DNA of 33,495 nucleotides from an uncultured Kiloniellaceae bacterium (GTDB taxonomy: Bacteria; Pseudomonadota; Alphaproteobacteria; Kiloniellales; Kiloniellaceae): assembly GCA_947500035.1 (NCBI GenBank), contig CANMQP010000009.1, forward strand, positions 1 to 33,495. Direction: 5' to 3'. Positions within the stretch are counted from its first letter, which is position 1; each line of letters opens with the position of its first letter. Below are positions 15,491 to 24,464 of this stretch, piece after piece. The position numbers and the translations under genes are program-made. Under the pieces are notes generated by a model. That model ran no database searches. It worked only from the letters and a program-made list of their open reading frames with translations, and was not told the DNA's origin.

Positions 15491-16519
15491 GTGGGATCGC
15501 TGACACTTCAAAATATAAGTAAGTCCTTCGGCCAGGTGGAGGTCCTGAAGGATATCAATCTCGAAGTCGAGAGCGGCGAATTCCTGGTCTTCGTCGGCCC
15601 CTCCGGCTGCGGGAAGTCGACCCTCCTGCGCATCATCGCCGGCCTGGAGGATCAGACCGCCGGTCAGGTGCTGATCGAGGAAAAACCGGTCGATCACCTG
15701 CCGCCCTCCAAGCGCGGCATCGCCATGGTCTTCCAGTCCTACGCCCTCTACCCGCATCTGACCGCACGCGGAAACATGAGCCTGGGCCTGAAGCAGGCGG
15801 GCGCAAACAAGGATCGCATCGCGCAACAGGTTCAGCTGGCGGCCGACATGCTCTCCCTCGAAAGCCTGCTGGACCGCAAGCCCTCGGAACTCTCCGGCGG
15901 CCAGCGCCAGCGCGTCGCCATCGGACGGGCCATCGTGCGCGAGCCAACGCTCTTCCTGTTCGACGAACCGCTCTCGAACCTGGACGCCGCCCTGCGCGTC
16001 AATACCCGGATCGAGATCGCCAAGCTGCATCGCACGCTCAATTCGACCATGGTCTACGTCACCCACGATCAGACCGAGGCCATGACTCTCGCCGACAAGA
16101 TCGTGGTGCTGAACGAAGGCCGGATCGAACAGGTCGGCCATCCCCTGGAACTCTACCAACGCCCGGCCAACCGTTTCGTTGCGGGCTTCATCGGCTCCCC
16201 AAAAATGAACTTCCTGCGCCGCGATGCCGCTGCTGCGTTCGGGGCCACCGAGATTGGCATCCGGCCAGAACACCTTACTCTCTCGCGCGACCGAGGCAGT
16301 TGGAAAGGTGTGGTCAGTCACGCCGAACATCTCGGCTCGGACACTTTTGTCTATATCGAGATTGAAGAACACGGCCTTCTGACTGTGCGCACCGCCGGCG
16401 AGATCCTATGCCGACCGGGCGAAAGCTTCTATCTGACGCCGAACGCCGATGCCATTCATCGCTTTGATGCAGATGGAGTCTCCACCGGGCAGCAGGCAGA
16501 GAATTCATCAACCCTATGA
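15491..16519 (+). CDS. ABC transporter ATP-binding protein (MalK/UgpC type)
   Basis: A 342-residue ATPase that powers the CUT1 importer. Motifs in order: Walker [10 protein letters not shown] (36-44), Q-loop [10 protein letters not shown], signature LSGGQRQR, Walker [13 protein letters not shown], and the switch histidine in [12 protein letters not shown]-terminal regulatory TOBE-like part (GIRPEHLTL, about residues 255-330) is slightly shorter than in typical MalK (about 370). The start is GTG at 15491 with AAAGGG upstream. A single ATPase gene serves the two permeases, as is normal for CUT1 systems. Confidence 0.93.
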   Translation: MGSLTLQNISKSFGQVEVLKDINLEVESGEFLVFVGPSGCGKSTLLRIIAGLEDQTAGQVLIEEKPVDHLPPSKRGIAMVFQSYALYPHLTARGNMSLGLKQAGANKDRIAQQVQLAADMLSLESLLDRKPSELSGGQRQRVAIGRAIVREPTLFLFDEPLSNLDAALRVNTRIEIAKLHRTLNSTMVYVTHDQTEAMTLADKIVVLNEGRIEQVGHPLELYQRPANRFVAGFIGSPKMNFLRRDAAAAFGATEIGIRPEHLTLSRDRGSWKGVVSHAEHLGSDTFVYIEIEEHGLLTVRTAGEILCRPGESFYLTPNADAIHRFDADGVSTGQQAENSSTL

Positions 16520-16701
16520 CGCAGCTATTCTGATCGCTTCCGGGTATTGTGTATCGTCGTATGCACACATAATGTCCTATACTGCATCTCATCGTATGCA
16601 GGTGCGTCGCTGCCGGCCTTTACTGTTTCTGCTGCGCCCTGAAGAAACATCGGATTCCAGAATAACAAGAAACCTAGTGTACGGGTTGGATCAAAGACGT
16701 T

Positions 16702-17265
16702 ATGCAGGACCAAGCCTCACAGAACCAACTCTCCTTCCGGCGCATCATTACGCATCCGGCACTCCGGGACCTCTATGACTACTGGCTGAAGCGCCGCGGC
16801 GGCAATCCGGCGATGCCCAGAGACAGGCTTGATCCAACCGAGATTCCGCAGCTGCTGAAAAACCTCATTCTCGTGGATGTCTCGGAGAGCGGGCGGAACA
16901 TCCGCTACCGCCTGGTCGGCACCGAGATCGTTTCTGCGCACGGCATCGATTACACCGGCAAGACGCTCGAGGAACTGACCAGCGGCGCGACCGTGGATTT
17001 CACCCGCCACCTTTACGGCACGGTCGTCGATCAGGTCGTACCGGTTTTCTCTCAGGGACGCTTCAAATGGGAAGGCAAGGAACATTGCTGGACCAAGCGT
17101 TTGCACCTGCCCGTGACCCGAGACGGTGAGACGATCGACGTGGTCCTGGTCGGGCAGGTCTATGAAAGCGTGGAGGCAGAACACCCGGAGGAAGTGCGGC
17201 CGGCAAGGCCCGATGAACTGGCTGCCGATCAAGCCGCCTGCGACTGCTTGAAAACCACCTGTTAG
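16702..17265 (+). CDS. Single-domain PAS protein (PAS_5 family)
   Basis: A 187-residue protein consisting mainly of one PAS-like domain of the PAS_5 type common in Rhodospirillales and relatives. It opens with HPALRDLYDYWLKRRGG, has PRDRLDPTEIPQLLKNLILV, then the core RYRLVGTEIVSAHGIDYTGKTLEEL, and ends with LHLPVTRDGETIDVVLVGQVY. There is no output domain, signal peptide or membrane segment, so it probably acts as a small cytoplasmic sensor or a partner for another protein; the role is unknown. Its stop is eight bases from the stop of the convergent SMP-30 gene. A paralogue of the same type is at 29538-30092. Confidence 0.83.
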   Translation: MQDQASQNQLSFRRIITHPALRDLYDYWLKRRGGNPAMPRDRLDPTEIPQLLKNLILVDVSESGRNIRYRLVGTEIVSAHGIDYTGKTLEELTSGATVDFTRHLYGTVVDQVVPVFSQGRFKWEGKEHCWTKRLHLPVTRDGETIDVVLVGQVYESVEAEHPEEVRPARPDELAADQAACDCLKTTC

Positions 17266-17273
17266 AGAAGGCC

Positions 17274-18176
17274 TTAGACGGCACCGCTGACAGCGACATA
17301 AATCGCATAAAGCGAGGTTGTGGCGGTGATGAAAAGACGATTGTTCTTTGGGCCGCCGAAGGTCACGTTGGCCACGGCTTCGTCGATCAGAATTTCTCCA
17401 AGCAGTCGGCCCGCGGACGAAAAGCACTGAACGCCCCCGCCCGTGCTGCTCCAGAGATTGCCCTGGCGGTCGAGCCGAAAACCATCGGGAACGCCCTTCT
17501 CGATCTCGGTAAAAATCCGCCCGTTCCCGAGGGCCACGCCATCCACGACGTCGAAAACCCGGATGTGATGCGGACCGTCCGCCTGGTGCGACAGCCCCGT
17601 ATCCGAGACGTAAAGCAGAGACTCGTCGGGAGAAAAGGCAAGCCCGTTAGGTTTCACAAAGTCATCGGCCACAAGGCTCAGTTCACCCGTTCCGCTATCC
17701 AGCCGGAAGACGAAACAGCCCTCCTGCTCCTGCGGCGCCTGCTTACCCTCATAGTCACTGAGAATTCCGTAGCTGGGATCGGTAAACCAGATGGAGCCAT
17801 CGGACTTCACCACCACGTCGTTGGGTGAGTTCAAGCGTTTACCGTCATAGCTCTCCGCCAACACTGTCGTTGACCCGTCAGGCTCGGTCCGGGTCACGCT
17901 TCGGCTCAAGTGCTCGCAGGTGACCAGGCGCCCTTCACGGTCCCGGGTATTGCCGTTGGAATTTCTCGAGTCACTGCGGTAAACCCGCATCCCAAGGCCT
18001 TCGACCCATTGCAGCATCCGGTTGTTTGGAATGTCGCTCCAGAGCAGGTAGTCGCCTTGCGGGAAGTACACCGGCCCTTCGGCCCAGAGCATGCCCGAGC
18101 AAAGCCTTTTCAAACCGGCAGCCGGATTGACGAGGAATCGAAAAGCTTCGTCGTGCACGATGACTTCACCGGTCAT
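17274..18176 (-). CDS. SMP-30/gluconolactonase-family sugar lactonase
   Basis: A 300-residue six-bladed beta-propeller of the SMP-30/gluconolactonase family, which opens aldonolactones made by sugar dehydrogenases. Metal-site regions are visible: AEGPVYF with E33, LNSPNDVVV with N119, FVKPNGLAFSPDE, and SDTG for the aspartate. FTDPSYG is typical of the gluconolactonase branch. There is no signal peptide, so it is cytoplasmic. The ATG at 18176 is used, with GGGGGAGAA just upstream; a GTG one codon earlier is possible. It is divergent from the histidine kinase gene at 18412. Together with the second sugar importer this suggests an oxidative sugar pathway, but no matching dehydrogenase is nearby except the Gfo/Idh protein at 14293. 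Confidence 0.87.
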   Translation of the reverse strand: MTGEVIVHDEAFRFLVNPAAGLKRLCSGMLWAEGPVYFPQGDYLLWSDIPNNRMLQWVEGLGMRVYRSDSRNSNGNTRDREGRLVTCEHLSRSVTRTEPDGSTTVLAESYDGKRLNSPNDVVVKSDGSIWFTDPSYGILSDYEGKQAPQEQEGCFVFRLDSGTGELSLVADDFVKPNGLAFSPDESLLYVSDTGLSHQADGPHHIRVFDVVDGVALGNGRIFTEIEKGVPDGFRLDRQGNLWSSTGGGVQCFSSAGRLLGEILIDEAVANVTFGGPKNNRLFITATTSLYAIYVAVSGAV

Positions 18177-18303
18177 CACATTCTCCCCCCAGGCTCCTGC
18201 TATGACCGAGCCGGTGTTGCAGAGCCATGAGGTTACTGCGATCTCCCGGCCGGTGTCTGCCCGGCTTCACGGAATGCCTTGGCAGTTTTCATCCCGTCTC
18301 TTT

Positions 18304-18315
18304 GCGGATATCCGC
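18304..18315. promoter_or_regulatory. Perfect palindrome in the lactonase/kinase divergent region
   Basis: GCGGATATCCGC is a perfect 12-bp palindrome lying 128 bases upstream of the lactonase start and 97 upstream of the kinase start. It could be an operator for both. No second copy was seen upstream of the importer at 20928, so this is tentative. Confidence 0.3.
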
Positions 18316-18411
18316 AGAGTCATGGGTGGATAACAACACAGCCGGCGCAGCGAGAGATCTGGCTGTCACCCCGGCGCCATGCTAGTCTCATTCCCTGGAA
18401 AGCTTCGCACT

Positions 18412-19770
18412 ATGACCGATCAAACAAATCCGTTGCTGGACCGCTACATGGCGATATCACGCGCTGTCGCCGGCCAGTTGGACTTTCAGCAGGTTCTGCA
18501 GCGCGTCGCCGGAGAGATCCGGGCGGTCATTCCCTACGATCACATGGATATCTCGGTCATCTTCGCCGATACGCGGGATTGCTGCGCCGCCTACGAGGTC
18601 GGCGTTACCACCGGTTGGGGCGAGGCAAATACGCCAAAGCCGATCGAAAAAAGCCCGATCCGCCAGCTCTTGTGGGGCGAGGTCGATCACCTTTTGACCG
18701 GCGACGCCTGGCAGGACGAGCGTTTCCATTTCGAGGGCGCTTTCGATGCCCCGATCTATGAGGCGCAGCTGCACAGCAGGCTCCACGTCCCCTTCCGGGT
18801 ACATGGCACGATCCACGGCGCCCTTAATATCTCCAGCCATGAAAAGAACCGCTACAGCGAGCAGGACGTCGCCATGGCCCGCGAGATTGCGGACCTGCTG
18901 GCACCCTATATTTATGCCCTTATCCGCAGTGAAGAGGCCAAGAAGCTTGCGCTTTCGGAAGGGGCTGCGCGCGGCCGGGAAGAGGCCCTGCGGGTCGGCG
19001 CCCTGCGCCTGACCGAGGGCATGGAGAATGAGCGCAAACGGCTCGGCATGGATCTGCACGATCAGACACTGGCCGATCTCGCCCGCGTGTCCCGTCAGCT
19101 CTCGCACCTGCAACGCCAGCCCAGCCTGCGGGCCTGCGATCTCGCGGAACTGGACGTTGAAATCTCGACCTGCATTACAGAGCTACGGCGTATCATCGAA
19201 GATACCAAACCCGGTATCCTGGAGCTCTTCGGCTTCAGTCAGGCGGTGGAGGCGCAGCTGGAAAGATCCGTCGCCAGCGCGCAGCCACCGATCAGGACAA
19301 CGGTGGTCGACAACACCGCCTCCCTGCTGGACAGCGGCCCGGAGCCTCTGCGTCAAACCCTGTTCCGCATCGTACAGGAAGCCATCAACAATGCGGTCAA
19401 GCATGGCCGTGCCCGCAGGATCAGGGTCTCTATCGACACCTCCGCGACCCACCTGAGCGTCAGTATTGAGGACAACGGCGACGGCCCTGCCGGGGCCTGG
19501 GACCGTTCTCCGGGCGGGGTCGACAACATGCGGGTCCGCGCTCGTCTGATTTCGGCCAAGATCGATTTCGTCCGCGCCGCTTCTGAGGGCGTGACCCGGG
19601 TCATCGTGAGCCTGCCCCTGGCGCAACTAACGCCAGAAGAAACCAAAATGCTGGGAGAAACCAAAACGCAGGAAGAAACCGAAGCGCTGAATGCCGACCC
19701 TGCGGGAAAGATCGACAAGACTTCAGACTTTAGGGCATCCGATGGTCAAGGCGAAGAGGCGGCCCAGTAA
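18412..19770 (+). CDS. Soluble GAF-domain sensor histidine kinase (HisKA_3/NarX-type)
   Basis: A 452-residue cytoplasmic kinase with no transmembrane segment. Order: GAF domain (about 10-170, including HVPFRVHGTIHGALNISS); a short helix; HisKA_3 dimerisation/phosphoacceptor domain with ERKRLGMDLHDQTLADL and the phospho-histidine H216; and an HATPase domain with QEAINNAVKHG (N-box), EDNGDG (G1) and GGVDNMRVRARL (G2). The C-terminal tail of about 50 residues is charged and repetitive (PEETK / GETKTQEETE). It should sense an intracellular ligand and phosphorylate the response regulator encoded 31 bases downstream. The ATG at 18412 is preferred over 18379 because of the GGAAAG upstream and the usual N-terminus. 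Confidence 0.9.
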   Translation: MTDQTNPLLDRYMAISRAVAGQLDFQQVLQRVAGEIRAVIPYDHMDISVIFADTRDCCAAYEVGVTTGWGEANTPKPIEKSPIRQLLWGEVDHLLTGDAWQDERFHFEGAFDAPIYEAQLHSRLHVPFRVHGTIHGALNISSHEKNRYSEQDVAMAREIADLLAPYIYALIRSEEAKKLALSEGAARGREEALRVGALRLTEGMENERKRLGMDLHDQTLADLARVSRQLSHLQRQPSLRACDLAELDVEISTCITELRRIIEDTKPGILELFGFSQAVEAQLERSVASAQPPIRTTVVDNTASLLDSGPEPLRQTLFRIVQEAINNAVKHGRARRIRVSIDTSATHLSVSIEDNGDGPAGAWDRSPGGVDNMRVRARLISAKIDFVRAASEGVTRVIVSLPLAQLTPEETKMLGETKTQEETEALNADPAGKIDKTSDFRASDGQGEEAAQ

Positions 19771-19801
19771 CAGCCCGACAGCTGCGCAGTAGAGGATAAG
19801 C

Positions 19802-20548
19802 ATGAAGATACTGGTCACCGAAGACGATCCCTTTCACAGGGCCTATCTGAAAGAGGCCGTCACGCGCGCGCTTCCCGAATGCGACGAGGTTTTTGAGGCT
19901 GAAGATGGCGAGGCCGCCATCGCGATCGTGGAAGACAGGGATATCCACGCGGTCATCATGGATCTGCAGATGCCCAACACCAACGGCGTGACGGCGGCGA
20001 AGCAGATCTGGCGGCGCCACCCCTCCATGCGCATTCTTTTCTGGTCCAACTACGCCGACGAAGCCTACGTGCGCGGCGTCTCGCGCATCGTGCCACAGGC
20101 CGCCGCCTACGGATATCTTTTGAAATCGGCGAGCGAGGACCGGCTGGAACTTGCCCTGCGCGGTGTCCTGCGTGAGGACCAGTGTATCATCGACCGCGAG
20201 ATCCGGGGCGTGCAACAGCGGGCTGAGAACATGCTCGAAGGTCTGACCGACTCCGAATTCGAGGTGCTGATGGATATCTCGCTCGGCATGACGGATAAGG
20301 CTATCGCAGCCCGCCGGAACATGTCGACACGGGGCGTGCAGAGCCGCCTGAAACACCTTTACGAGAAGCTCGGGGTGGATGAACGCGAAGCAGATTCAGA
20401 GTTCGGACCGGTCTTCAACTCCCGCACCCGCGCCGTGGCGGTCGCGATGGAGCGCGGCCTGCTCAACGTCAACGGCCTTGCCGCGCTGCAGGACGACCTG
20501 GACCGCTGGCGTTCGGTTCGCGCGTCGGGCGCGCGCGGGCGCGCTTGA
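19802..20548 (+). CDS. LuxR-type response regulator
   Basis: A 248-residue response regulator. The receiver domain (1-125) has the acidic pocket E7/D8/D9, phospho-acceptor D54 in VIMDLQMP, S82 in place of the common Thr/Ser, and K108 in YLLKSAS. A LuxR-type helix-turn-helix follows (about 145-190): LTDSEFEVLMDISLGMTDKA, then MSTRGVQSRLKHLYEKLGV. About 55 residues follow the HTH, whereas NarL-type proteins usually end soon after it. The first part of this tail (FGPVFNSRTRAVAVAMERGLLN) resembles the last HTH helix of relatives displaced by an insertion (EREADSE region). RBS AGAGGAT precedes the ATG. It is the partner of the upstream kinase and lies upstream of the sugar importer, its most likely target. 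Confidence 0.9.
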   Translation: MKILVTEDDPFHRAYLKEAVTRALPECDEVFEAEDGEAAIAIVEDRDIHAVIMDLQMPNTNGVTAAKQIWRRHPSMRILFWSNYADEAYVRGVSRIVPQAAAYGYLLKSASEDRLELALRGVLREDQCIIDREIRGVQQRAENMLEGLTDSEFEVLMDISLGMTDKAIAARRNMSTRGVQSRLKHLYEKLGVDEREADSEFGPVFNSRTRAVAVAMERGLLNVNGLAALQDDLDRWRSVRASGARGRA

Positions 20549-20927
20549 ACTTCTTCATTGAAATAGGAAACGGGACAGGTTGCTCGAATGCGGGAACCCG
20601 CACCAGCGTTAGTGAATTCGCGAATCAAGATTCCCGCAAGCGCCGCATACGGAGCCGGGCGCCAGGGTTAATGTAAAAAAAATGCCGCAGAGCGTTTGAA
20701 AAGTACACAAGAGGGAGGATCTGTCACCGCAGCGTTCCATGCAGGACTTGCAGAGAACAGTACGGCGTGACCATAGCAAATCCCTAAATAAACAGTCTGC
20801 AGCGGCCCAGCTGAAGAAGGCCGGGCATCCTCATAACGTGATTTAACGTCTGATACGAGAGTAGCATTGCTTCAACAATAAACGATCAATCCCTCGGCCA
20901 TAATTCGCCGGGTTAAGGAGGAAAACT
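20549..20927. other. 379-base intergenic region before the second importer
   Basis: No convincing gene. It contains a small perfect palindrome (GCGGGAACCCGC, near 20591) just after the response-regulator gene, a GGCC-stemmed hairpin near 20804-20827, and an AT-richer stretch (20830-20905) where a promoter for the binding protein is expected. It ends in a strong ribosome-binding site, AAGGAGG, before the ATG at 20928. Confidence 0.5.
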
Positions 20928-21950
20928 ATGGTGCATTTCAGGAAATCGCTTCTGTCGCTCGGCGTTGCAGCCGCGGTGGCCGCTATGTCGCAAACATCGG
21001 CCTTCGCCGACACCTCGGACAAACGCATTGCGCTCTCCAACAACTATGCGGGAAACTCCTGGCGGCAGGCCATGCTGACGAGTTGGGAAAAGATCACCTC
21101 CGCAGCCGTGAAAGACGGTGTCGTTGCAGCCGCTGACGCCTTCACCACGGCGGAGAACCAGGTCACTGAGCAGGCTGCGCAGATCCAGAACCTCATCCTC
21201 CAGGGTTACGATGCGATCGTCATCAATGCCGCATCTCCCGATGCCCTGAACGGCGCGGTCGAGGAAGCCTGCGCCGCCGGGATCAAGGTCATCTCCTTCG
21301 ACGGCATCGTGACCGCCCCCTGCGCCTGGCGAATCGCCATCGACTTTAAGCAGATGGGCAAGGAACAGCTGATCTATCTCGCCGAGCACATGCCCGATGG
21401 CGGAAACCTGCTGGAAATCCGCGGCCTGGCCGGGGTCTTCGTCGACGACGAAATCAGTGCGGGCATTCATGAAGGCGTGGCCGAGAATTCCCAGTTCAAG
21501 ATCGTTGGTTCGGTGCACGGCGACTGGGCACAGGATGTCGCACAAAAAGCCGTCGCCGGCATTCTGCCCTCGCTGCCTGAAATCGCCGGTGTCGTCACCC
21601 AGGGCGGTGATGGCTATGGCGCCGCTCAGGCTTTCAAAGCGGCCGGCCGACCGATCCCCCTCATTATCATGGGCAACCGCCAGGACGAACTGAAGTGGTG
21701 GAAAGAGCAAAAGGACGCGAATGGCTACAAGACCATGTCCGTCTCCATCGCGCCCGGCGTCTCGACGCTCGCTTTCTGGGTCGCCCAGCAGATCCTGGAC
21801 GGCGCCGACGTGCCCAAGGATTTGACGGTTCCCTTCCTGCGGGTTGATCAGGACGACCTGGAAGAAAAGCTGGCGGGCACCGAAGAGGGCAGCGTGGCAA
21901 ACGTTGAGTACGCGCTGGAAGACGCCAAGAAGGTCATCGCGGGTAAGTAG
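20928..21950 (+). CDS. Ribose/CUT2-type sugar-binding protein
   Basis: A 340-residue periplasmic protein with a signal peptide (residues 1-27, cleavage at AFA-DT). The mature part is the periplasmic-binding-protein-like fold of the ribose/xylose/galactose family: IALSNNYAGNSWRQAML, EQAAQIQNLILQGYDAIVIN (the region contacting the sugar), CAAGIKVISFDG, and GVVTQGGDGYGAAQAFKAAG. The sugar cannot be named; the nearby lactonase suggests an aldose. It has an unusually strong Shine-Dalgarno and is the first gene of a four-gene importer operon. Confidence 0.9.
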   Translation: MVHFRKSLLSLGVAAAVAAMSQTSAFADTSDKRIALSNNYAGNSWRQAMLTSWEKITSAAVKDGVVAAADAFTTAENQVTEQAAQIQNLILQGYDAIVINAASPDALNGAVEEACAAGIKVISFDGIVTAPCAWRIAIDFKQMGKEQLIYLAEHMPDGGNLLEIRGLAGVFVDDEISAGIHEGVAENSQFKIVGSVHGDWAQDVAQKAVAGILPSLPEIAGVVTQGGDGYGAAQAFKAAGRPIPLIIMGNRQDELKWWKEQKDANGYKTMSVSIAPGVSTLAFWVAQQILDGADVPKDLTVPFLRVDQDDLEEKLAGTEEGSVANVEYALEDAKKVIAGK

Positions 21951-21987
21951 GCACGAACGGTTCCGGCTGAGACTTTAAGGAAGCAAG

Positions 21988-23532
21988 GTGCTCAACGCAT
22001 TGGAACCTTTCATCACGGTGGACGGCGTCGGTAAAAACTACGGCGCCGTCCAAGCCTTGCAGAGCGTTGACCTCAAGATTCTCGCCGGTCAGGCACTTGG
22101 AATTGTCGGACACAACGGTGCCGGTAAATCCACGCTCATTTCGATCCTGGCCGGGACACAGATGCCGTCCGGCGGTGAACTTACCTTCGCTCAAAGCGGC
22201 ATCTCGCTTCCCGGTTACAAGGTTGATCAGGCGCAGGCCCACGGCATTCGCTGCGTCTTCCAGGAGCTCTCGCTCTGTCCCAACCTCACCGTCGCGGAGA
22301 ATGCCCGCATTCTGCATCCTGCGATCAGGGGCGTCGGATGGAAGGCCCGCGCCCGCAGACTGATCTCCGACAAACTCGACGAAGTCTTTCCGGGGCATGG
22401 GATCAACCCCGATGACGAAGTCGGCGACCTCTCTATTGCCAAACGTCAGATGGTGGAGATCGCACGGGCCTTTACCAAAGTCGACAGTCCGATCCACCTG
22501 ATCATTCTGGATGAGCCGACCTCGTCACTGGATGCCATCATCGCGCAGCAACTGCTGACACACCTGCGCGGATTTGTGGATCAGGGCGGCGCCTGCATCC
22601 TGATCTCGCACCTTTTGGAGGAGATCCTGCAAAGCAGCGACCGGATCGTGGTCATGCGCGACGGCGGCGTCGTCGACGACCGCGCGGCACGGGACTTCGA
22701 CCGGGGCACGCTGGTCGAAGCCATGGGCAGCGTCGCGAAGGAAAAGGATGAGGCGCGCAAAGCGGCAAAAGCCAGACAGCAAGAGAGTGAAGCGCTGGTC
22801 TCGATCCGGCCGGCGCAGCAATCCGACGGCAGGCGGCTGCAAGCCTTTAGCGGCGAGATCGTCGGTCTCGCAGGCTTGAGCGGACACGGCCAGACGGATG
22901 CTTTGATCGACGTTTACCAGCAGAAACGGCGCGACACCCAAGGCCCGGCGAAGACGGTCCCCATGGCGCTGGTGCCCGGCGACCGGCAGGTCGACGGCGT
23001 CTTTCCACTCTGGTCGATCGGCATGAATATCGTGATCGGATCCATGCGCCAGCTTACCCGGGGCGGTCTGATCAATCCGCAGGCGGAGGCGCGCCTTTGC
23101 GAAGACTGGCGGGAGAAAATCGCCATCCGCACCCCTGATATGAACAACAACATTCTCTCGCTCTCCGGCGGTAATCAGCAAAAAGCGCTCTTTGCACGCG
23201 CCCTGGCATCGGACGCCGAAATCATCCTGATGGACGATCCCATGCGCGGCGTCGATATCGGCACCAAGCAGGAGGTCTACGAAATGATCCGGGAGGAAGC
23301 CGGCTTGGGGCGGACTTTCCTTTGGTACACCACGGAGATGGATGAGCTCGAGCACTGCGATCATATCTACGTTTTCCGGAACGGCGCGATCGTGGCCGAT
23401 CTCGCAGGCGATGAGGTCACCGAACAGCGCGTGCTGCACGCTTCCTTCGAGGACGGTGCCGAGGGTGGCAAGCCAGAGGCAAAGGGGCCAGAAGCAAAGG
23501 AGCCCGAAGCAAAGGAGGGCACAGCGTCATGA
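21988..23532 (+). CDS. Ribose/CUT2-type double-domain ABC ATPase
   Basis: A 514-residue ATPase with two nucleotide-binding domains, as in RbsA/XylG. Domain 1 has Walker A GHNGAGKST (40-48), signature LSIAKRQMVEIARA, and Walker B LIILDEPTSSLD. Domain 2 has the degenerate Walker A region GLAGLSGHGQTDAL normal for the family, LSGGNQQKALFARAL and LMDDPMRGVDIGTK. The two are joined by an Ala/Lys/Glu-rich linker near residue 255. The C-terminus carries a repeated (E/P)EAK motif of about 20 residues not typical of the family. The start is GTG at 21988 with AAGGA upstream. It overlaps the next gene by four bases. Confidence 0.92.
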   Translation: MLNALEPFITVDGVGKNYGAVQALQSVDLKILAGQALGIVGHNGAGKSTLISILAGTQMPSGGELTFAQSGISLPGYKVDQAQAHGIRCVFQELSLCPNLTVAENARILHPAIRGVGWKARARRLISDKLDEVFPGHGINPDDEVGDLSIAKRQMVEIARAFTKVDSPIHLIILDEPTSSLDAIIAQQLLTHLRGFVDQGGACILISHLLEEILQSSDRIVVMRDGGVVDDRAARDFDRGTLVEAMGSVAKEKDEARKAAKARQQESEALVSIRPAQQSDGRRLQAFSGEIVGLAGLSGHGQTDALIDVYQQKRRDTQGPAKTVPMALVPGDRQVDGVFPLWSIGMNIVIGSMRQLTRGGLINPQAEARLCEDWREKIAIRTPDMNNNILSLSGGNQQKALFARALASDAEIILMDDPMRGVDIGTKQEVYEMIREEAGLGRTFLWYTTEMDELEHCDHIYVFRNGAIVADLAGDEVTEQRVLHASFEDGAEGGKPEAKGPEAKEPEAKEGTAS

Positions 23533-24464
23533 CCTTTGTCCCTTCGGCGCGCCTGCTGCGCAGCTTACTCCCGGCCTTCTCGCTCACGGTTATTCTCATT
23601 GCGATCTTCTATCTGCAGCCCCGGGCCATGAGCTATTTCGGCCTCAATCTGCTGTTGAACCTGGCCCTGCCGATTGCCTTCGCGACCCTGGCCCAGATGT
23701 GCGTGATCGCCGTCAACGATCTCGACCTCGGCATCGGGGCCTTCGTCGGTTTCGTCGCCTGTGTCGGCGCCACCTGGCTGAATGAATCCCCGGTTCTGGG
23801 TGTCGCCGTCCTGGCGTTGTGCATCCTCGCCTACGCCGCTCTGGGCGCCCTGATCCACCTGCGCAATCTGCCCTCGATCGTGGTCACGCTGGGGATGTCG
23901 TTTTTCTGGCTCGGCCTGGCGTTACTGGTCCTGCCGACGCCTGGCGGGAAGGCCCCCGAATGGGTGCGCGCGGTCATGACCTTCAAAGCCCCCGGCATGC
24001 CGACCACGATTTATGCCTCGGCAATGGTCGCGATCCTGGTGCATTTTGCGCTGATGCGTTCGGCCTACGGTGCCGTGGTGCGCGGCGTCGGCGGGAACCC
24101 CCGCTCTGTCGAACGCGCAGGCTGGTCGATCCTCAAGGCCAAGATGTCCATGTACGCCCTGGCGGGCTTTTTCGGGGTGCTCAGCGGCATCTCGCTGATC
24201 GGCTTGACCACATCGGCGGACGCCAACATCGCGCTGCGTTACACCCTGCTATCAATTGCCGGGGTCATTCTGGGCGGCGGCGAGTTCGTGGGCGGCCGGA
24301 TCTCACCGGTCGGCGCGGTTCTGGGGGCCATGACCCTGACCCTCGCGGCGTCCTTTCTTTCCTTCCTGCGAATCTCGCCGGATTGGCAGATCGGCGCACA
24401 GGGCGCCATTCTCATCATCGTTCTGGCCCTGCGGGTTCTGATCAACAGGGCGGGGAAGAAATGA
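23529..24464 (+). CDS. Ribose/CUT2-type ABC permease 1
   Basis: A 311-residue RbsC-like permease with about eight to ten hydrophobic segments. The conserved VNDLDLGIGAFVGFVA segment follows TLAQMCVIA. The coupling loop region is GVGGNPRSVERAGWSILKAK, and GVILGGGEFVGGRISPVGAVLG lies near the C-terminus. It forms the membrane channel with the next permease. ATGA overlaps at both ends show one tightly coupled operon. Confidence 0.92.
   Translation: MTFVPSARLLRSLLPAFSLTVILIAIFYLQPRAMSYFGLNLLLNLALPIAFATLAQMCVIAVNDLDLGIGAFVGFVACVGATWLNESPVLGVAVLALCILAYAALGALIHLRNLPSIVVTLGMSFFWLGLALLVLPTPGGKAPEWVRAVMTFKAPGMPTTIYASAMVAILVHFALMRSAYGAVVRGVGGNPRSVERAGWSILKAKMSMYALAGFFGVLSGISLIGLTTSADANIALRYTLLSIAGVILGGGEFVGGRISPVGAVLGAMTLTLAASFLSFLRISPDWQIGAQGAILIIVLALRVLINRAGKK

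Noticed and set aside
15449-16372. 307-codon open frame opposite the ABC ATPase gene
   Set aside because: Antisense to a gene with all ABC motifs; no recognisable domain and no ribosome-binding site.
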